From NCBI RefSeq assembly GCF_004000865.1, contig NZ_BIMB01000024.1, forward strand, positions 1 to 64,000: a stretch of 64,000 nucleotides of DNA. The letters run 5' to 3'. Shown here one piece after another: positions 37,501 through 49,533 of this stretch. The DNA comes from Paenibacillus elgii NBRC 100335 (lineage in GTDB: Bacteria; Bacillota; Bacilli; Paenibacillales; NBRC-103111). The translations under genes were made by a program, and so were the position numbers. Positions within the stretch are counted from its first letter, which is position 1, and each line of letters starts with the position of its first letter. Under the pieces are notes generated by a model. That model did not search any database. It was not told the DNA's origin and saw only the letters and a program-made list of their open reading frames with translations.

Positions 37501-40500
37501 ACATTTTCGCTCCTCTCGTGACCGGAGGTCAATTAGTGCTATTGCCGTCTGGTCCGTATGATGCCGGCGAAGTGGTGTCGCTGATCGAGCGGCATGGGAT
37601 TACGCTGTTGAACGGGACGCCGAGCGCGTTTTATCCGCTGCTGGACATCACCGCGTCAGCGGGATATGGTACTCTTGCGACGCTGCGGTACGTCCTCCTC
37701 GGCGGAGAGCCGATTGCGGCTGACCGCCTCACGGCATGGACGGCGTCGGAAGCGTGCCGGGCCGAGGTGGTCAATACGTACGGCCCGACGGAGTGTACGG
37801 ATGTGACGGTGTACGGCCGTTTGACGAACATGCCGTCTCTGGTCGGCAAGCCGGTGCCGATCGGCCGCCCGGTGGCCGGCACGCGCGTGTATATTTTGAA
37901 CCGGGAGCTGGGCTTGCAGCCGATGGGGCTGCCGGGCGAGCTGTGCATCGCGGGGGTACAGGTCGGCGGCGGCTATGTCGGCGACGCGGAGCTGACGGCG
38001 GATAAATTCGTGGCGAACCCGTACGGGGACGAGCTGGCGCCGGTCTTGTACCGCACCGGGGATCTGGCGCGGTATTTGCCGGACGGAACGATCGAATATT
38101 TGGGCCGGATCGACCATCAGGTCAAGCTGCGGGGCTACCGGATCGAGCCGGGCGAAATTGAAGCGGCACTGCGGGAATGCGCAGGCGTCAAAGATGCGTT
38201 CGTGATAACCCGAGAGGACCTGCCTGGGGACGTCCGGCTTGTCGCCTATGCCGTGCCGGAAGAGGAGGCAAGGGAGGGGGCGGCGTCCGACAGCGAGCTC
38301 CCGGGGCTATGGCGCAGCGAGCTGCGCCGCAAGCTGCCGGACTACATGGTGCCGACGGCTATCGTTGTCATGGCGGTGCTTCCGCTATCGCCCAACGGCA
38401 AAGTCGACCGTAAAGCGCTGCCGGCGCCGGAGATCGGACCTGCTACGGACGTCGACTACGTCGCTCCGCGCACACCGGTAGAGGCGAAGCTGTCGGAGCT
38501 GTGGAAAGAGGTGCTCGGCCTGTCCGCCGCCGTTGGCGTCAAGGACAACTTTTTTGACCTCGGCGGCCACTCGCTGCGGGCGACCACGCTGGGCGCGAAA
38601 ATTCATCAGTCACTGAACGTATCGCTGTCGCTGCGGCAAATGTTTCAGTATCCGACGCTTGAGCTTATGGCGCAGACAATTGAGCAATTGCAGCCTAGCC
38701 CTTATGGCGACATTCCCGTCGCCGGGCAGCAGGATACGTATCCGCTTTCCTCGGCGCAAAAACGGCTGTACATTTTGAGCCAACTGGAAGGCGCTGCGAC
38801 CAGCTACAACATGCCGGGCGAACTGCTGATGGAAGGCGAGCTGGATGCGACACGGCTTGAAGCGGCGTTTCGCGGGCTGCTCCGTCGTCATGCCACGCTG
38901 CGCACCTCCTTCGAGCTGGCAGCGGACGGCGAGCCGGTTCAGCGCATTGCGGAGACGGCGGAATTTACGCTGGAGCGCATCCGGGTAACCGGAGAAGGGG
39001 AGGCCGAAGCGGCGATGGCCGGCTTTATCCGGCCGTTTAATCTGGGGAAAGCGCCGCTCCTGCGGGCGGCTTTGGTGGAAGAAGCGCCGCAGCGCCACCG
39101 GCTGCTGTTTGATATGCACCACCTGATTTCCGACGGAGTGTCGATGAACATTCTGCTGGAGGAGCTGGCTCAACTGTACGAAGGGCAGGAGCTGCCGGCA
39201 CTGCGCCTTCAATACAAAGATTATGCGGTATGGCAGCAGGCGGACAGCGACAGCGAACGGATGAGCAAGCAGGAAGCGTATTGGCTGGAGCAATTGGACG
39301 GGGAGCTTCCGATTCTTGAGTTGCCGATCGATTATGCGAGACCGCCTGCCCGCAGCTTTTCCGGCGGTACGCTGTCCTTCGCGATCGATTCGCGGCAGGC
39401 GGACGGGTTGAAGCGGCTCGGCTCGCAGGCGGGAGCTACCTTGTTTATGGTGCTGCTGGCCACCTATACGACGCTGCTGTCCAAATACAGCGGGCAGGAG
39501 GATATGATCGTCGGAACGCCGATCGCAGGCAGACCGCATGCCGATCTGCAGCCGATAATCGGGATGTTTGCGGGAACGTTGGCGATGCGAAGTTATCCGG
39601 CCGGAGAGAAGACGTTCCTGGAGTACTTACAGGAAGTGAAGGAGCTGGCGCTGCGAGCGTACGAGAATCAGGACTACCCGTTCGAAACGCTGGTGGAGAA
39701 ACTTAACGTGAAGCGGGACCTTAGCCGCAATCCGGTGTTCGATACGATGTTCGTTCTGCAAAATACGGAGACGGTCGCGCCCGGGTTTACATCGCTGCGC
39801 GTCAGTCCGCACGAGAGCGAGCATCCTATCGTGAAGTTCGATTTGACCTTTACCGCTGCCGAGGAAGCGGGCGGCATTGCGTGCAGCATCGAATATGCCG
39901 ACCGTCTGTTCAAGCGGGAAACGATCTCGCGCATGGCGCGGCATTTTATTCAACTGATCGAAGAAATCATTCAGACTCCCGAAGCGAAGCTATCATCCTT
40001 GAACATCCTTACCGTCCATGAGTTGGCGCAAATTTTGGAGACGTTCAACGAAACGGCGCTGCCGTACCCTGCGGACATGACGATCCACGGCCTGTTCGAA
40101 CGGCAGGCGGCGCTGACACCGGACCGGATTGCGGTTGTGTTTGAAGACCGGCAGCTTACGTACCGGGAGCTGGACGAGCGGGCGAACCGGCTGGCGTGCA
40201 CGCTTTTGGCCAAAGGAGTGGAGGCCGAGCAGTTGGTTGCTATTATGACCGAGCGGTCGCTGGACATGGTTACCGCCGTGCTCGGCGTGATGAAAGCGGG
40301 CGGCGCATATGTCCCGATCGATCCCGAATACCCGGAGGAACGCATCCGCTACATGCTCGGCGATTCCGGCGCACGGCTGCTGCTGACGCAGTCGCATTTG
40401 CAGGATCGCACGGCGTTCGGCAGCGAGCTGCTCCTGCTGGACGACGAGCGCATCTATGGCGGCGACGGTACGAGTCCCGGGGTGGCTGTCGGTCCGCATC

Positions 40501-43500
40501 AACTGGCTTATGTCATCTATACGTCAGGTACGACCGGCAAGCCAAAAGGGGTGATGGTCGAGCATCAAGGCGTATGTAATAACAAATTGTTTTTTGAACA
40601 ATCCCTTCACATTACGACAAAGGATCGCATTGTACAGTTCGCGAGCTTCTCCTTTGACGCGTCGTGTTGGGAAATGACCATGGGCTTACTGACCGGAGCA
40701 GCGCTGTATGTGCCCGGTGCTTCCGTCATAGCGGATTACCGACTGTTTGAGCAATATGTCCGCGATCACGGGATAACGGTGGCGACTTTGCCCCCGACTT
40801 ATGCCGTCTACTTGAATCCCGAGCATATGCCCGAATTGCGGACGCTCGTTACGGCTGGCTCCGCATCCTCCGGCGAGCTTGTCCAACAGTGGAAGGATCA
40901 TGTTCGCTATTTTAACAATTACGGCCCAACCGAGGATTCCATTTGTTCGACCGCGTGGTCTTATACGGACCATACGCCGATCGAAAAGACGGTGCCTATC
41001 GGCCGGCCGATCCCGAATCATCAAGTCTTCATTCTGAGTGCGCATAACGCACTTGCTCCGATCGGTGTGGCCGGGGAGCTTTGTGTCGCCGGTATTGGTC
41101 TGGCCAGAGGCTATCTGAATCGCCCCGGCCTGACGGCGGACAAATTCATGCCGGTTCCGTTCGCCCTCGAACAGCGAATGTACCGGACGGGCGATTTGGC
41201 CCGCTGGCTGCCAGACGGCAGCATCGAATATTTGGGCCGGATCGATCATCAGGTCAAAATCCGCGGCTATCGCATCGAGCTCGGCGAGATTGAAGCGCAG
41301 CTGCTGAAGGTGGCAGCGGTACAAGAGGCGATCGTTCTGGCGCGAACGGACGAGACCGGGCAAACGTATTTGTGCGCCTATTTTACCGCTGATGGGCAGC
41401 AGGCGGCCGGTGCGCTGCGCAGCGAGCTGGCGCGGGAGCTTCCGGGCTATATGGTGCCGTCCTTCTTTATTCAGCTTGAGGAGATGCCGCTGACGCCGAA
41501 CGGCAAAATCGACCGCCAAGCGCTGCCTGCGCCGGAGGGTATCGTGCCTACAGGTGCAGAGTACGCCGCTCCGCGGACGCCGGTGGAAGCGAAGCTGGCG
41601 GAGCTATGGCAAGAGGTGCTTGGGGTACCGAGCGTCGGGATCAGGGATAACTTCTTCGAGCTCGGCGGTCATTCGCTCCGGGCAATGAGGCTGGCAGCCC
41701 ATATCCAAAAAGAATTGCAAGTAAATGTGCCGCTGCAGGACGTATTCGCTACCCCGACCATTGAACAGCTCGCGGCTGTGATCGAGGGGCTCCGGCAGCA
41801 AACATTTACAGCCATACCGGTTGCCCCTGTCCAGCCACATTATCCCGTATCTTCGGCACAAAAGCGGCTGTACATCTTGCAGCAGTTCGAAGGCGGGGAA
41901 ACGAGCTACAACATGCCGGGGGTAATGCTGCTGGAAGGCACGCTGGACCGGGAACGGTTCGAGGAGGCATTCCGGGGGCTCATCCGGCGTCATGAGACGC
42001 TGCGGACAGGCTTTGAGTTGGTGAACGGCGAACCGTTCCAGCGGGTGTATCCCGAATCTGAGGTGGCGTTTGTCGTGGACAACGCCGAGAGCAGCGGCGG
42101 GGAAACGGATACGCTGGAGCGCATCCGCCGCTTCGTCCGGCCGTTCGACTTGCGGCAGCCGCCGTTATTGCGGGTGGGCCTGATCCGGTTGGATCCGGAC
42201 AAGCCTGGTGTGAATCAGGAGCCGGAGCGTCATCTGCTGCTGTTCGATATGCACCATATCGTCTCGGATGGCGTGTCGATGGGCATTTTAGTCAACGAGT
42301 TCGGCCGGTTATACGGCGGGGAGACGCTGCCGCCGCTGCGCATCCAATACAAGGATTACGCTACGTGGCAGCAGGCGGAACTGACCGGGCAGCGGATGAG
42401 CAGCCAGGAAGCGTACTGGCTGAATGTGTTCCAGAGTGAACTCCCCGTGCTGGATATGCCGACGGATTACGCGCGTCCGGCCGTGCAGCGCTTTGAGGGA
42501 GGGCTTGTTTCCTTCGCGCTTGGTTCGCAACGAAGCGACGCGCTGCGGCAGCTTGCGAGCGCAACCGGCACGACCTTGTACATGGTGCTGCTGGCGGCTT
42601 ACACGGCGCTGCTGCACAAATACACAGGGCAAGAAGATATCGTGGTGGGTACCCCGGTGGCGGGCCGGACGCATGCGGATGTGGACGGACTGATCGGTAT
42701 GTTTGTCGGGACGCTGGCGCTGCGCAGCTATCCGGTCGGGGAGAAGATGTTTCTGGATTACTTGCAGGAAGTCAAGGGCATGGCGCTCAAAGCGTTCGAG
42801 CATCAGGACTACCCGTTTGAAGCGCTGGTCGAGAAAGTAGGCGTTACGCGGGATTTGAGCCGCCATGCGCTGTTCGACACGATGTTTGACATGCAGCATG
42901 AGGTGGCGGAGCAACGCACCGTACTTGGGTTGGAACTGAAGCCCTATGAAATGGAGTCGAAGACGGCGAAGTTCGACCTAAGCTTCCAAATAACGGAAGA
43001 GGAGTCAGGGACGCTTACGGGCAGTATCGAATACGCCAGCTCGCTGTACAGCGTGGATACGGTCCGGAGAATGGCCGGTCACTTCATGCAGCTCATCGAC
43101 GGTATTCTGGCGGCTCCCGAGGCGAAGCTGTCGTCTTTCGAGATCGTCACGCCGGAGGAAAAGACGCTGCTAACGGGCGCAGTCGCCGATAGCGGAGTCG
43201 GCGCCGCATTTTGCGACTGGCAGGAGAAGACGATTCATCAGTTGTTAGAGGAGGAGGCGGAGCGGACGCCGGATCAAGTGGCGGTCATTTGCGAGGACGA
43301 ACGGCTCACCTACCGCGAGCTCAACGAGCAGGCGAACCGGCTTGCGCGCACCTTGCGGGCCAAAGGGGTGCAGCCAGACCAAACCGTCGGCATCATGGCC
43401 GAGCGCTCGCTTGCAATGGTCGTCGGAGTGTTCGGGATTTTGAAGGCGGGGGCTGCTTACGTGCCGATCGATCCGGGCTACCCCGAAGAGCGGATTCGCT

Positions 43501-46500
43501 ACATGCTGGACGATTCGGGAGCACAACTGCTGCTGCTGACGCATCGCCGCTTGCAGGAACGTGCGGCGGATGCGGCGGAGAAAGTGTTGTTCCTGGATGA
43601 CGCCGAAGCCTACGATGCCGACGGAACAAACCTGGTGTCCGCAGCGCAGCCGAATCATCTGGCTTACGTCATCTATACGTCGGGAACGACGGGGAAACCG
43701 AAGGGCGTGATGGTCGAGCACCGGCAGGTAATCGCTTTGTCCGAGGCGTGGAGGCAGGAGTATCGGCTGCGGGAGGAACCGGTAAGGCTATTGCAGTGGG
43801 CTAGCTTCTCATTCGACGTGTTTACGGCCGATATCGTGCGGTCGCTGCTGAATGGCGGCCGGCTCATCGTATGCCCAGGCTACGCCCGGCACGACCCGGA
43901 GGCGATTTACGGGCTGCTGAAGCAGCACCGCGTCACGATGTTCGATGCGACCCCGGCGCTTGTCGTTCCGCTGATGAATGACGTGTACGAGCATGGGCGG
44001 GATATCGGCTTCCTGAAAACGCTCATTGTCGGCTCGGATCAATGTCCGGTAGGTGACTTTCAGCAATTAAACGACCGGTTCGGCGCATCGATGCGGATCG
44101 TAAACAGCTACGGGGTAACGGAAGCGTGCGTCGATTCGAGTTATTATGTTCAGCGGACGGGAGGCGTCGGATCGCATCCGTATCCGTATGAATACCGGAG
44201 TTTGCCGATCGGCAAGCCATACCCGGGCGTGAGGATGTATATTTTAAGCGCGGCGATGGCACTGCAGCCGGCCGGCGTGCCGGGCGAGCTGTATATCGGC
44301 GGGCGCGGGGTGGCGCGAGGGTACCTGAACCGTCCGGAACTGAGCGCGGAGAAATTTGTAGATGACCCATTCGAGCCGGGCGGGCGGATGTACCGGACGG
44401 GCGATGCGGCGCGATGGCTGCCGGATGGAAACATCGAATATTTGGGGCGGCTCGACGATCAGGTGAAAATCCGCGGCTACCGGATCGAGCTGGGCGAGGT
44501 GGAAGCGCAACTGCTGAAAACGGAATCCGTGCAGGAAGCGGTTGTCATTGCGCGGGAAGACGAAGCCGGACAAAAGCAGCTGTGCGCGTATGTGGTGTCG
44601 GACCGCGAGCTGGCGATAGGCGAACTCAGGAATGCGTTATCGCAAACGCTGCCCGAGTACATGATTCCATCGTATTTCGTACAGCTTCCGCAGCTGCCGC
44701 TGACGCCAAACGGAAAGGTGGACCGCAAAGCGCTTCCGGCTCCGAAGGAAAGCATGGCTACGGGTACGGACTATGTCGCTCCGCGCACGGTCGTGGAGCA
44801 AGCGCTGGCTTCCGTCTGGCAGGCGGTGCTCGGAATCGGGAAGGTCGGGGTGAATGACCGCTTCTTTGCGCTGGGAGGCGACTCGATCAAAGCGATTCAA
44901 GTGTCGGCGAAGCTGCATCAAGCCGGGTACAAGGTGGAAATGAGACATTTGTTCGCTCACCCTTCGATTGCGGAACTGAGCGCGTATGTCAAGCCGATTA
45001 CCCGTATGGCGGATCAAGGGGAAGTGAAGGGCTGGACGCGGCTGACGCCGATTCAAGCCTGGTTCTTCGGGCAAAACGATGCCGCGCCGCACCACTATAA
45101 CCAAGCGATCATGCTGTACCGGGAGCGAGGCTACGACGAAGCGGCGCTTCGGAAGACAGTGCGGAAACTGGCGGAGCATCACGACGCGCTGCGCACGATA
45201 TTCCGACAGACGGAAGGCGGCTATGCGGCATGGACTCGCGCCATCGACGAGGGCGCGCCGTACACTTTGGAAGTCATGGACTTCCGGAAGGCCGGCGACA
45301 ACGTCGCGCAAGCGATCGAAGCAAGAGCGAATGAGATCCAGAGCAGCATCGAGCTTAGTACGGGTCCGCTTATGAAGCTGGGGCTGTTCCGCTGTGCGGA
45401 TGGGGACCATCTGTTGATCGCGATTCACCATCTGGTCGTTGACGGGGTATCGTGGCGCATTTTGCTGGAAGATTTGGCTTCTGGCTATGAGCAGGCTGTA
45501 AGCGGACAGGCGATCCGGCTGCCGGATAAGACGGATGCGTTTCGGATATGGGCCGAGAAGCTGGCGGGCTATGCGAACAGTCCGGCGATGGAGGCGGAGC
45601 GGGCGTACTGGCAGCAGGTCGATCAGCTCGAGTGCAAGCCGCTCCCGCGAGATTTTGCGCAAGTCGGGCAGGAGCAAGCGTACGGGCTGATGCGAGATAG
45701 CGAAACGGTGACGGTGCAGTGGTCGCAGGAAGAAACGGAGCTGCTGCTGAAGCGGGCGCACCGGGCCTACAACACCGACATCAACGACCTGCTGCTGACT
45801 GCGCTTGGGATGGCGGTGTACCGCTGGACGGGAATCGAGCGGGTATCGGTCGGTCTGGAAGGACACGGAAGAGAATCCATTCTGCCGGATATCGATATTA
45901 CGCGCACCGTCGGCTGGTTTACGAGCGAGTATCCCGTCGCGCTGGAGATGGGAGCAGCCGATGCCTCCGATACGCTCGCTTACCGGATCAAACGGGTGAA
46001 AGACAGCTTACGACAAATCCCGAACAAAGGAATCGGCTACGGCATACTGAAATACTTGTCCGAAGCGTCTGGGGACGCCTGCGATGCGGCAAAGCCGGAA
46101 ATCAGCTTTAACTATTTGGGGCAGTTCGATCAAGATTTAACCCATCATGCGCTGCAAGTATCGCCTTTTGCCTACGGCTCGGAGATCAGCGGGCAAACCG
46201 AAAGGTCCCATGCGCTGGATATTAGCGGCAGTATCGCAGGCGGAGAACTGACGTTTACCGTCAGCTATAGCGGCAAGCAGTACCGGCGGGAAACGATGGA
46301 GCGGCTGGCCGGGCTGCTTCATAGCAGCCTTCGGGACATCATCACGCACTGCGCGGCGAAAGAACGGCCGGAGCTGACGCCAAGCGATGTCGTTTTCAAA
46401 GGCCTCGCCTTAACGGAACGATCGCGGCGGATCGGCGAGATTGAGAGCGTGTATCCGCTAACGCCTATGCAGCAAGGGATACTGTATCACCGGCTGCTGA

Positions 46501-48830
46501 ACCCGGAATCGGAGGCGTACTTGGGGCAAACGGCGTTTACGGTGCACGGAAGCCTGGATATCCGAGCGTTCAAGCAAAGCTTGGACGCCGTCGGACAGCG
46601 GCATGACGCGCTGCGGACAAACTTCTATAACGGATGGAACGGTCAGCCTTTGCAGGCGGTGTTCCGCAGCAAATCGGCCGATTTTGTTTATGAAGACTTG
46701 AGGAGACTGGAGGAGAGTAAGCAAGAGGCACATATCGAAACGATCACGAAGGCGGACAAGGCCCGCGGCTTCGAGTTAAGCGAAGAAGCGTTACTGCGCG
46801 TGTCGATTCTGCGAACCGGCGACGAAACGTATCATTTCTTGTGGAGCTTCCACCAGATCGTACTGGACGGCCGGGATATGACGCGGATCATCGAAGAGGT
46901 GTTCGCCGCGTACTCTGCCTACCGGAAGCAAGTCCGGCCGGAGCTTGGTCCGGTCACATCTTACGGGCGGTATTTCGAGTGGCTGGAGGGGCAAGATTTT
47001 GCCGCAGCATCCGCCTACTGGAGCCATTATTTAGCCGGGTACCGCCATCAAGCCGTGCTGCCGCGAGTCCAGGCTCAGGAGAAGCAGGAGGCAGGGGATG
47101 CGACCGAGCGGCTGACAAGCAGCTTAGGAAAACGGCTGACCCGGGAACTGCGCGGTACGGCGAAGCGGTATCGGTTGACGGTGAATACGCTGCTTCAAAC
47201 GGCATGGGGGCTGCTGCTGCAAGCCTATAACGGCACGGACGACGTTGTGTTTGGAACCGTCGTGCCCGTTAGACCGGCGCATGTGCCGGGCATGGAAACG
47301 ATGATCGGGGTATGCGGCAATACGATCCCGGTCCGTATCCGCAGCGGGGCCGGGGCGACCGTGGCGGACGTCATGCGAAGCGTTCAGGAGCAGGCAGCCG
47401 CATCCGACAAGTACGGTATGTATCCGCTGTATGAAATCCAAGCGCTTAGCGCTCCAAAACGGGAGCTAATTAACCACATTCTCGTGTTCGAAACCGGTAG
47501 CCCGCCTTCGGTCGCGGCCGAAGCGGTGGCAAAGGCGGCAGGGCTGGAAATGACCGGGTTCCGGACCGAGGGACAGACGAGCTATGATCTGACGGTCATC
47601 ATGCAAGCGGGCGATGACATGCGTATCCGATTCGACTACAATGCCCAGGTATATGAACGTGAAGCGATGGAGCGCCTGCAGGCACACTGGCTGCGGATTG
47701 TGAAACAACTCACTGCGAATCCGGACGTGCAGGTACAGGATCTTCAACTGCTATCCCCTGCAGAGCAGGAACAAATACCGGCTGGCTTGGTTAGTAGGGC
47801 GGCGCAATTGCCGCAAGGAGCGACCGTACATTCGCTTTCGATGGAAGACGCCGCGAGCCACGTGGCGCCGCGAACACGGGTTGAAGCGAAGCTGGCGGAG
47901 CTGTGGCAAGAGGTTCTTGGAGTCCCGCGCATCGGGGTGAAGGACCATTTCTTCGAGCTAGGCGGCCATTCGATCCAAGCGATGCAGCTCACCGAAAAGG
48001 TCAACGCCGCCATGGGGGCAGTGCTGTCTCTGCGTGCCGTCATTGCCTCGCCGACGATTGAAGAAATGGCGGCGCTGCTCTCTTCCGGACTTGCCCAGGA
48101 TGACGGCGATGGGCCGATGAAGCTGAACGAGCGGGGACGAATGAACGTTTTCTGCTTCCCTCCTTCGGCAGGCTACGGGCTCGTGTATGCCGAAATGGCC
48201 AGAATGCTGGAAGATCACTATGTCGTCTACGCGTTCGATTTCATCGAAGGCTGGCGCGATTACGAGGAGATGCTAAACCGGTACGTCGATGCGATTGTAA
48301 GCGTTCAGCGCGAAGCGCCTTATGTGCTGTTAGGCTACTCGCTGGGCGGCAGTTTGGCTCATGAGGTTGCCATGGCGATGGAGCGCAGGGGATATGCGGT
48401 ATCGGATATTTTGTTGATCGATGCCGACAGACGGGACAGGACGGCGAAGAAGCTTTCCGACGAAGAGCTGGAACGAGGAGTTGATGACATGCTCCGAATC
48501 GTCGCCGAACGGGATGCGTCTTTTTTGGCAAACCACGTCGACCGGGAGAAGGCCAGAACTAAAATTTTGGCCTATGCCACCTATAGCGTCCAACTGGTCA
48601 ATGAAGGAGCGGTGGAGGCTAATCTGCACGCTTTCGTGGCGGAAATGAAAAACGCCAGAGCGGAGGATTGGAAGGAGGCAACGACCGGGCAGGCCGTGGA
48701 CTACGAACTGGCTGGCGGTCACCTTGATATTTTTGAACCGGCCAATATTGAGCATAATGTTCATTTGATCCGCCTCGTCTTGCAGGCCATCGCACGGGGC
48801 GAAACTCTCGCAGCGGACTCCGTACGCTAA
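27411..48830 (+). CDS. Hybrid PKS-NRPS for a beta-amino-acyl lipopeptide
   Basis: 7,139 residues from ATG 27411 (GCGGAGGGA site); an in-frame ATG at 27336 inside the upstream gene has none. Domain order: FAAL, ACP (Ser614), KS (Cys844, His975, His1015), ACP (Ser1337), PLP aminotransferase (Lys1814), C1, A remnant, PCP (Ser2663), C2-A-PCP (Ser3721), C3-A-PCP (Ser4755), C4-A-PCP (Ser5825), E, C5, PCP (Ser6854), TE (Ser6977, His7104). A fatty acid is activated, extended once with malonate supplied in trans, aminated at the beta carbon and then joined to amino acids; TE would release or cyclise the product. The front end copies the iturin-family MycA/ItuA logic, but the whole pathway is one protein with three intact A domains and two modules lacking one. 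No PPTase or exporter is adjacent. Confidence 0.95.
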   Translation: MNQFLTLVDVLQERSRLATRGITYISGDREEECESYGTLFDRALCVLHELQSSGMQPGDELLMQIDDNRTFLSVFWGCLLGGIVPVPVTVGNNDEHKMKLFKIWGMLNRPYLMSDAKALDHLEKYAGQSELQHSFEAMKQTVLFTDKLDFSSQNRGVIYPAQAEQLAFIQFSSGSTGDPKGVMLTHENLVHNIRDCALEGHMDEQDSYLGWMPLTHDLGLIAFHLTCVIANASQLIMPTALFIRRPTLWLKKASEHRVTQICSPNFGYKFFLAQYKPETAADWDLSHIRIVYNGAEPISTEVCNQFLDAMEKHGLRRSAMLCVYGMAEACVALAHPPLEEMLLPVYLNRKQLNIGEAVVPIEPSDNRCVTFVDVGHPMTSSRIRICGDDDTVLADNVIGHIQISGKNVTAGYYNNPQATAKVMTADGWLKTGDLGFMRSGRLVITGRAKDIIFVNGQNVYPHDIERVAEEVDGVELGKVAVCGVLDAEARQDCIVVFVMHTKKVEDFVPVAQRLRKHLNYRGGWELHDIVPIRRIPKTTSGKVQRFKLAQEYEAGQFQSVSEQLTELLRKEKEARPVAIPQNEAERKLLDICKQILQTDAIGTDESYFDLGANSLQLTQMAEQLESQLGVNIAVTDFFSYPTIANLAAYIAEGEREVSAEHQPEAGDPRDRDIAIIGMAGKFPQADTLEQFWANLAEGKDCIGPFNEKRTKDAESYIAHLHTGDRDLRPVEGGYLDEIDMFDYSFFRLTPREALLMDPNQRLFLQTAWSAIEDAGYGGTPLSGKKVGVYVGFSKTSFEYERLLTEVAPEALPHFVIGNLPSIISSRIAYLLDLKGPAVTVDTACSSSLVAVHLACQAILGGDCEMALAGGVKTILLPHKAGIGMESSDGRARAFDDNSGGTGWGEGVGAVLLKPLRKAVQDGDNIVAVIKGSAINQDGSTVGISAPNASSQAEVIAQAWRSARVDPETITYIEAHGTGTKLGDPVEIDGLTKAFRKQTQRKQFCALGTVKTNIGHLYEAAGIAGLIKAVLSLQHRQIAPLVHFRQPNSKISFEESPVYPNTELKDWQLDGIPRRCGISSFGFSGTNCHMVLEEYVPDNTAPDLPSSPDSGPMLLTLSARSETALRAMVGRYAELFERHPELDMRSVCFTANTGRSHLTHRIAVTAAGAAELRAKVIRLHREGLAEQGVYRSGADGTAESPPGETETGLLRWDTLEGVAQAAQEYIRGAKVDWSLLYVDRRYPRVSLPTYPFERKRCWIDVPAARPGRSVTTPALAEIADNAEERVIPMNDYSGTETVSDLHRQSVTISLMQMIRNVSQLDMDELQPQTHFLELGLDSIILTQVRHGIKDTFGLDIPMNSFFESLTNLELLTDYIAQHTALTPPLAPQVREEGSGVAEVGPAPVAQPSSQGSAPAPASGYWEAPLAAAETYPPFQASAASAGAERIMEQQLRLMSQQLDVLRLHPAPSPAVLREQAALPAPGVVSRPDSLVHTDASREVAAASTVSAVRQPESAEAKPFTPFKTIDVKARESLPFRQEKHLRELIERYTARTNRTKEYTQKYRPVYANNRNVAGFRPVLKEMVYQIVAERAEGSKIWDLDGNEYIDLTMGFGVNLFGHNPDFIREKIEAGLQNGMCIGPMSNLAGQVAEGICKMTGVERIALFNTGTEAVMVALRLARAVTGRAKVVLFAGSYHGTFDGVLALGSAGSDPERSAPLAPGILQHMVNDVVVLNYGTEEALAYLRAHAHELAAVLVEPVQSRRPDFQPQAFLTEIRRITEQSGTAFIFDEVITGFRMHPGGAQAWFGIQADLVTFGKVIGGGMPIGIVGGKAAFMDGIDGGFWRFGDDSYPRQEERRTFVAGTFCHHPLAMAAALAVLEKLEQSGGMLQAELNARTAALAAELNEYFVQVNIPMKVVHFGSLFRFVLKADLELFFYHMLDKGVYIWEGRNCFLSTAHSESDIRRIVQAAKDSIRELREGGFLPDGPPDGGGPGKRSLPATESRDKGQDAVIALTPEQKQLWFASMSGRSEAQSLHETALLRLRGPLRIDAWSEAVNAVTRRHEALRTYMSGDGETQVVAPEMTIRIRLFDMSDCAVDAQEQRQREWLDRNVEAPFAMSAGEPLFRICLLKKSRDEHIALFTFHHLIADGWSMGVFIQELERIYSALVRQESWALPAPAAFRDYAAWQRHKLEQPESREAAAYWTSLSDRRLPVLELPTLRRGTSVPTSRGGRHTVMLDSRLAKELKAASIRLGSSLFVTLLSAFQLFLHRLTGLQQITVGIPTAGQAQMEAFSLIGNCVNLLPVASEVKPELTFAEYAQAVKNGMNELEPFQPYSFAALAERGLGQLPAVTAVFNMDRLPRLRFHELDAELLPNSISYSKYELFLNAIEIGSELRLDFDYSADLFLAETIRTWARYYVHLLHTIAQEQSLYISGLSLLDGGEIAQKWAAWAALADAEGSYPCVLDAYHQPVPSGTMGELYIVRPADRSSRNSRDSFLSTGDWVHCAEDGKLTPVGKTSRFVRLRGHQVNLQQLEEHVRRAFGLRACTFTVRSVADKDTAADLIAYIVADPSHPWEESELKQAMSAALPDYTQPRYVVKMASLPLMSSGETDWSQLPEPGEGGGFAAASDVHRGDATEETLVRIWQEVLGAANVGRHDNFFQLGGDSLKATVILARVNKEFHIHIPLGHLFELQTIEELAQYICGGEKSAYAPIEPVEPREAYPVSSSQKRMYVLHQQDDSTTYNISGQLKIEGELDMARLIESLRHVFGRHESLRTYFALEDGEIVQKISPDAVLDVQVTRISEEEADEARARFVRPFELGLAPLFRAELLQFAVDRFTLLVDMHHAVADGFSMAVLLDELLQTYQGRQLAPRNVHYKDFTVWQQNRIDEGAFQQQETYWLSELGGELPVLNMPTDYPRPQLQSFEGDTFSLKLDPELTASLYKLAQESGTTLYMVLLAAYNVLLANYSGQDDIIVGTPVSGRRHADTEAMIGMFVGTLAMRNRPIRELTFGEFLQEVKRQALLAFEQQDYPFDELTEKLGLVRDLSRNPIFDTMFMLQNEAVHTLEAGGLTFESEELNPGVSKFDFSLSVTADKAELSCTWEYATKLFKPETIRRMAEHYVRVLEGVVAGPELRLSDIDMLTEAEKRQLERVSGETALPYPAAGTICERFEQQAARTPERTALVFDGRTISYGELNCQANRLAHRLQALGVGPDTPVGVCLDRSPELVAGLLAVLKAGGAYVPLDPALPPERLGYMTERAGVKALVTKLAWAERLAVRPDLAVVCLDDGTVGLEAEPEHNPDSKAGTGHLMYVIFTSGSTGTPKGASVYRSGFENLLQWYTCEFGMTEEDRVLMISSPSFDLTQKNIFAPLVTGGQLVLLPSGPYDAGEVVSLIERHGITLLNGTPSAFYPLLDITASAGYGTLATLRYVLLGGEPIAADRLTAWTASEACRAEVVNTYGPTECTDVTVYGRLTNMPSLVGKPVPIGRPVAGTRVYILNRELGLQPMGLPGELCIAGVQVGGGYVGDAELTADKFVANPYGDELAPVLYRTGDLARYLPDGTIEYLGRIDHQVKLRGYRIEPGEIEAALRECAGVKDAFVITREDLPGDVRLVAYAVPEEEAREGAASDSELPGLWRSELRRKLPDYMVPTAIVVMAVLPLSPNGKVDRKALPAPEIGPATDVDYVAPRTPVEAKLSELWKEVLGLSAAVGVKDNFFDLGGHSLRATTLGAKIHQSLNVSLSLRQMFQYPTLELMAQTIEQLQPSPYGDIPVAGQQDTYPLSSAQKRLYILSQLEGAATSYNMPGELLMEGELDATRLEAAFRGLLRRHATLRTSFELAADGEPVQRIAETAEFTLERIRVTGEGEAEAAMAGFIRPFNLGKAPLLRAALVEEAPQRHRLLFDMHHLISDGVSMNILLEELAQLYEGQELPALRLQYKDYAVWQQADSDSERMSKQEAYWLEQLDGELPILELPIDYARPPARSFSGGTLSFAIDSRQADGLKRLGSQAGATLFMVLLATYTTLLSKYSGQEDMIVGTPIAGRPHADLQPIIGMFAGTLAMRSYPAGEKTFLEYLQEVKELALRAYENQDYPFETLVEKLNVKRDLSRNPVFDTMFVLQNTETVAPGFTSLRVSPHESEHPIVKFDLTFTAAEEAGGIACSIEYADRLFKRETISRMARHFIQLIEEIIQTPEAKLSSLNILTVHELAQILETFNETALPYPADMTIHGLFERQAALTPDRIAVVFEDRQLTYRELDERANRLACTLLAKGVEAEQLVAIMTERSLDMVTAVLGVMKAGGAYVPIDPEYPEERIRYMLGDSGARLLLTQSHLQDRTAFGSELLLLDDERIYGGDGTSPGVAVGPHQLAYVIYTSGTTGKPKGVMVEHQGVCNNKLFFEQSLHITTKDRIVQFASFSFDASCWEMTMGLLTGAALYVPGASVIADYRLFEQYVRDHGITVATLPPTYAVYLNPEHMPELRTLVTAGSASSGELVQQWKDHVRYFNNYGPTEDSICSTAWSYTDHTPIEKTVPIGRPIPNHQVFILSAHNALAPIGVAGELCVAGIGLARGYLNRPGLTADKFMPVPFALEQRMYRTGDLARWLPDGSIEYLGRIDHQVKIRGYRIELGEIEAQLLKVAAVQEAIVLARTDETGQTYLCAYFTADGQQAAGALRSELARELPGYMVPSFFIQLEEMPLTPNGKIDRQALPAPEGIVPTGAEYAAPRTPVEAKLAELWQEVLGVPSVGIRDNFFELGGHSLRAMRLAAHIQKELQVNVPLQDVFATPTIEQLAAVIEGLRQQTFTAIPVAPVQPHYPVSSAQKRLYILQQFEGGETSYNMPGVMLLEGTLDRERFEEAFRGLIRRHETLRTGFELVNGEPFQRVYPESEVAFVVDNAESSGGETDTLERIRRFVRPFDLRQPPLLRVGLIRLDPDKPGVNQEPERHLLLFDMHHIVSDGVSMGILVNEFGRLYGGETLPPLRIQYKDYATWQQAELTGQRMSSQEAYWLNVFQSELPVLDMPTDYARPAVQRFEGGLVSFALGSQRSDALRQLASATGTTLYMVLLAAYTALLHKYTGQEDIVVGTPVAGRTHADVDGLIGMFVGTLALRSYPVGEKMFLDYLQEVKGMALKAFEHQDYPFEALVEKVGVTRDLSRHALFDTMFDMQHEVAEQRTVLGLELKPYEMESKTAKFDLSFQITEEESGTLTGSIEYASSLYSVDTVRRMAGHFMQLIDGILAAPEAKLSSFEIVTPEEKTLLTGAVADSGVGAAFCDWQEKTIHQLLEEEAERTPDQVAVICEDERLTYRELNEQANRLARTLRAKGVQPDQTVGIMAERSLAMVVGVFGILKAGAAYVPIDPGYPEERIRYMLDDSGAQLLLLTHRRLQERAADAAEKVLFLDDAEAYDADGTNLVSAAQPNHLAYVIYTSGTTGKPKGVMVEHRQVIALSEAWRQEYRLREEPVRLLQWASFSFDVFTADIVRSLLNGGRLIVCPGYARHDPEAIYGLLKQHRVTMFDATPALVVPLMNDVYEHGRDIGFLKTLIVGSDQCPVGDFQQLNDRFGASMRIVNSYGVTEACVDSSYYVQRTGGVGSHPYPYEYRSLPIGKPYPGVRMYILSAAMALQPAGVPGELYIGGRGVARGYLNRPELSAEKFVDDPFEPGGRMYRTGDAARWLPDGNIEYLGRLDDQVKIRGYRIELGEVEAQLLKTESVQEAVVIAREDEAGQKQLCAYVVSDRELAIGELRNALSQTLPEYMIPSYFVQLPQLPLTPNGKVDRKALPAPKESMATGTDYVAPRTVVEQALASVWQAVLGIGKVGVNDRFFALGGDSIKAIQVSAKLHQAGYKVEMRHLFAHPSIAELSAYVKPITRMADQGEVKGWTRLTPIQAWFFGQNDAAPHHYNQAIMLYRERGYDEAALRKTVRKLAEHHDALRTIFRQTEGGYAAWTRAIDEGAPYTLEVMDFRKAGDNVAQAIEARANEIQSSIELSTGPLMKLGLFRCADGDHLLIAIHHLVVDGVSWRILLEDLASGYEQAVSGQAIRLPDKTDAFRIWAEKLAGYANSPAMEAERAYWQQVDQLECKPLPRDFAQVGQEQAYGLMRDSETVTVQWSQEETELLLKRAHRAYNTDINDLLLTALGMAVYRWTGIERVSVGLEGHGRESILPDIDITRTVGWFTSEYPVALEMGAADASDTLAYRIKRVKDSLRQIPNKGIGYGILKYLSEASGDACDAAKPEISFNYLGQFDQDLTHHALQVSPFAYGSEISGQTERSHALDISGSIAGGELTFTVSYSGKQYRRETMERLAGLLHSSLRDIITHCAAKERPELTPSDVVFKGLALTERSRRIGEIESVYPLTPMQQGILYHRLLNPESEAYLGQTAFTVHGSLDIRAFKQSLDAVGQRHDALRTNFYNGWNGQPLQAVFRSKSADFVYEDLRRLEESKQEAHIETITKADKARGFELSEEALLRVSILRTGDETYHFLWSFHQIVLDGRDMTRIIEEVFAAYSAYRKQVRPELGPVTSYGRYFEWLEGQDFAAASAYWSHYLAGYRHQAVLPRVQAQEKQEAGDATERLTSSLGKRLTRELRGTAKRYRLTVNTLLQTAWGLLLQAYNGTDDVVFGTVVPVRPAHVPGMETMIGVCGNTIPVRIRSGAGATVADVMRSVQEQAAASDKYGMYPLYEIQALSAPKRELINHILVFETGSPPSVAAEAVAKAAGLEMTGFRTEGQTSYDLTVIMQAGDDMRIRFDYNAQVYEREAMERLQAHWLRIVKQLTANPDVQVQDLQLLSPAEQEQIPAGLVSRAAQLPQGATVHSLSMEDAASHVAPRTRVEAKLAELWQEVLGVPRIGVKDHFFELGGHSIQAMQLTEKVNAAMGAVLSLRAVIASPTIEEMAALLSSGLAQDDGDGPMKLNERGRMNVFCFPPSAGYGLVYAEMARMLEDHYVVYAFDFIEGWRDYEEMLNRYVDAIVSVQREAPYVLLGYSLGGSLAHEVAMAMERRGYAVSDILLIDADRRDRTAKKLSDEELERGVDDMLRIVAERDASFLANHVDREKARTKILAYATYSVQLVNEGAVEANLHAFVAEMKNARAEDWKEATTGQAVDYELAGGHLDIFEPANIEHNVHLIRLVLQAIARGETLAADSVR
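31985..33320 (+). other. Aminotransferase domain of the synthetase
   Basis: Class III PLP aminotransferase, similar to glutamate-1-semialdehyde aminotransferase. [17 protein letters not shown] and SYHGTFDG near residues 1665-1705, [11 protein letters not shown] near 1785 and [14 protein letters not shown] with PLP Lys1814. It converts the ACP-bound beta-keto acyl chain to the beta-amino acyl chain, the hallmark of iturin-type synthetases. A linker of about 150 residues, very rich in Ala, Pro, Ser and Gln (31540-31985), separates it from ACP2. Confidence 0.9.
33425..35515 (+). other. Peptide module 1: C - adenylation remnant - PCP
   Basis: C1 has an intact HHLIADG motif (His2140). Behind it only the C-terminal piece of an A domain is present (about 34780-35265): [10 protein letters not shown] (A6-like), STGDW (A7), [20 protein letters not shown] (A8). 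Motifs A1-A5 with the ATP and substrate sites are gone, and the A10 PNGKxDR is replaced by SSGETDW, losing its lysine. It cannot activate an amino acid. The PCP keeps LGGDSL (Ser2663), so it can still be loaded if another enzyme supplies the residue. Confidence 0.85.
35550..38690 (+). other. Peptide module 2: C-A-PCP, specificity unclear
   Basis: C2 HHAVADG (His2842). A domain complete: [71 protein letters not shown]. By alignment to GrsA positions 235-331 I read the pocket as D-L-K-N-L-G-T-D-V, plus K517. I cannot match this to a residue with confidence. PCP GGHSL (Ser3721). No epimerase follows, so an L-residue is expected. Confidence 0.8.
38736..41790 (+). other. Peptide module 3: C-A-PCP, Phe-like
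   Basis: C3 HHLISDG (His3903). A domain complete with [51 protein letters not shown]. Pocket read as D-A-W-T-V-A-N-I-C-K, close to the Phe/aromatic codes of gramicidin and tyrocidine (DAWTIAAICK, DAWTVAAVCK) with one change (A322 to N). Prediction: Phe or another aromatic residue. PCP GGHSLR (Ser4755). Confidence 0.8.
41838..46380 (+). other. Peptide module 4: C-A-PCP-E, basic D-residue
   Basis: C4 HHIVSDG (His4948). A domain pocket read from [23 protein letters not shown] and [13 protein letters not shown] as D-V-A-D-I-G-S-V-D-K, resembling basic-residue codes (Orn DVGEIGSIDK; Arg DVADxGAIDK, quoted from memory). PCP has GGDSI (Ser5825), the form usual before epimerases. E domain: HHLVVDG (His6006), [25 protein letters not shown], all intact. 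Prediction: D-Orn, D-Arg or D-Lys. Confidence 0.8.
46440..48815 (+). other. Terminal module: degenerate C - PCP - TE, no A domain
   Basis: C5 begins [19 protein letters not shown], the form of a D-accepting C domain after an E domain, but its active motif is HQIVLDG (His6481-Gln6482): the catalytic second His is Gln. The PCP (GGHSIQ, Ser6854) follows directly with no adenylation domain between. TE: nucleophile Ser6977 in GYSLGG, Asp7004 in LIDAD, His7104 in GGHLD. The complete triad means release is possible; how the last PCP is charged is unclear. Confidence 0.85.
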
Positions 48831-48836
48831 CGGTAA

Positions 48837-48882
48837 GCCCTCTTGTTTCAGCCTTTTGGCAAAACAAGAGGGCGATTTTTTT
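48837..48882 (+). terminator. Terminator of the synthetase operon
   Basis: GCCCTCTTGTTT (48837-48848) pairs perfectly with AAACAAGAGGGC (48862-48873), followed by GA and seven T. It closes the 22-kb transcript 7 bases after the stop codon. Confidence 0.9.
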
Positions 48883-48977
48883 ATGACGCGATTTCTTTTG
48901 GTATTGCGCGATAGTTGTCGAATGAAACCGAATCATCTGGTACAATATGGGTGAACCTGTGATTAGGAGTGATAGAG

Positions 48978-49508
48978 TTGCCTGACGAAACGAATACCTG
49001 TCAAGTACGGATTGAGCCTTGGGCGGAAGCTGATCTTGATCTGCTGTATCGCTTGAATACGCCAGAGATGCTGGAGCATCTTGGAGGTCCTGAGACGGAG
49101 GAGCAGCTTCTCGCGCGCCACAAGAGGTATGTGGAGATCGAACGGAAGGGGACTGGCCGCATGTTTGGCATCCTCCTGCTGCCAAGTCTCGAAGCGGTCG
49201 GCAATATTGGGTACTGGGAGCGAAGCTGGCAAGGAGAGACCGTGTACGAGACCGGATGGGGCGTTCTGCCGGCATACCAAGGCAAAGGCATTGCGACCAT
49301 AGCAGCCGCGGCCGCCATAGCCAGCGCCAGGGCCGAGCGGAAGCACAGGTACATGCACGCGTTCCCGTCCGTCGATAACCCCGCATCCAACGCGATCTGC
49401 CGGAAGCTGGGCTTCCAGTTCGTCGCCGAAAGCAGCTTCGAATACCCGCCGGGGAGCATCATGCGATGCAACGACTGGCGCTTGGACCTCGACGCGAGCG
49501 TAGTATAG
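48978..49508 (+). CDS. GNAT-family acetyltransferase
   Basis: 176 residues from TTG 48978 (TAGGAG site); GTG 48969 is in frame but overlaps that site. RimJ/RimL-like GNAT fold: RIEPWAEADLDLLYRLN start, acetyl-CoA loop GWGVLPAYQGKGIA, and AFPSVDNPASNAICRKLGFQ near the end. It would acetylate a small molecule or protein N-terminus. It follows the synthetase terminator, so any link to the lipopeptide, for example self-protection, is speculative. Confidence 0.85.
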   Translation: MPDETNTCQVRIEPWAEADLDLLYRLNTPEMLEHLGGPETEEQLLARHKRYVEIERKGTGRMFGILLLPSLEAVGNIGYWERSWQGETVYETGWGVLPAYQGKGIATIAAAAAIASARAERKHRYMHAFPSVDNPASNAICRKLGFQFVAESSFEYPPGSIMRCNDWRLDLDASVV

Positions 49509-49533
49509 TTATGAGATAGGGAGGATTCCAAAA

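Noticed and set aside
37440..37520. Reading the DLTQK segment of the module 2 A domain as the Asn code DLTK.
   Set aside because: In alignment to GrsA these residues are consecutive positions 235-239, whereas the Asn code takes D, L, T and K from positions 235, 236, 239 and 278. The proper read is D-L-K-N.
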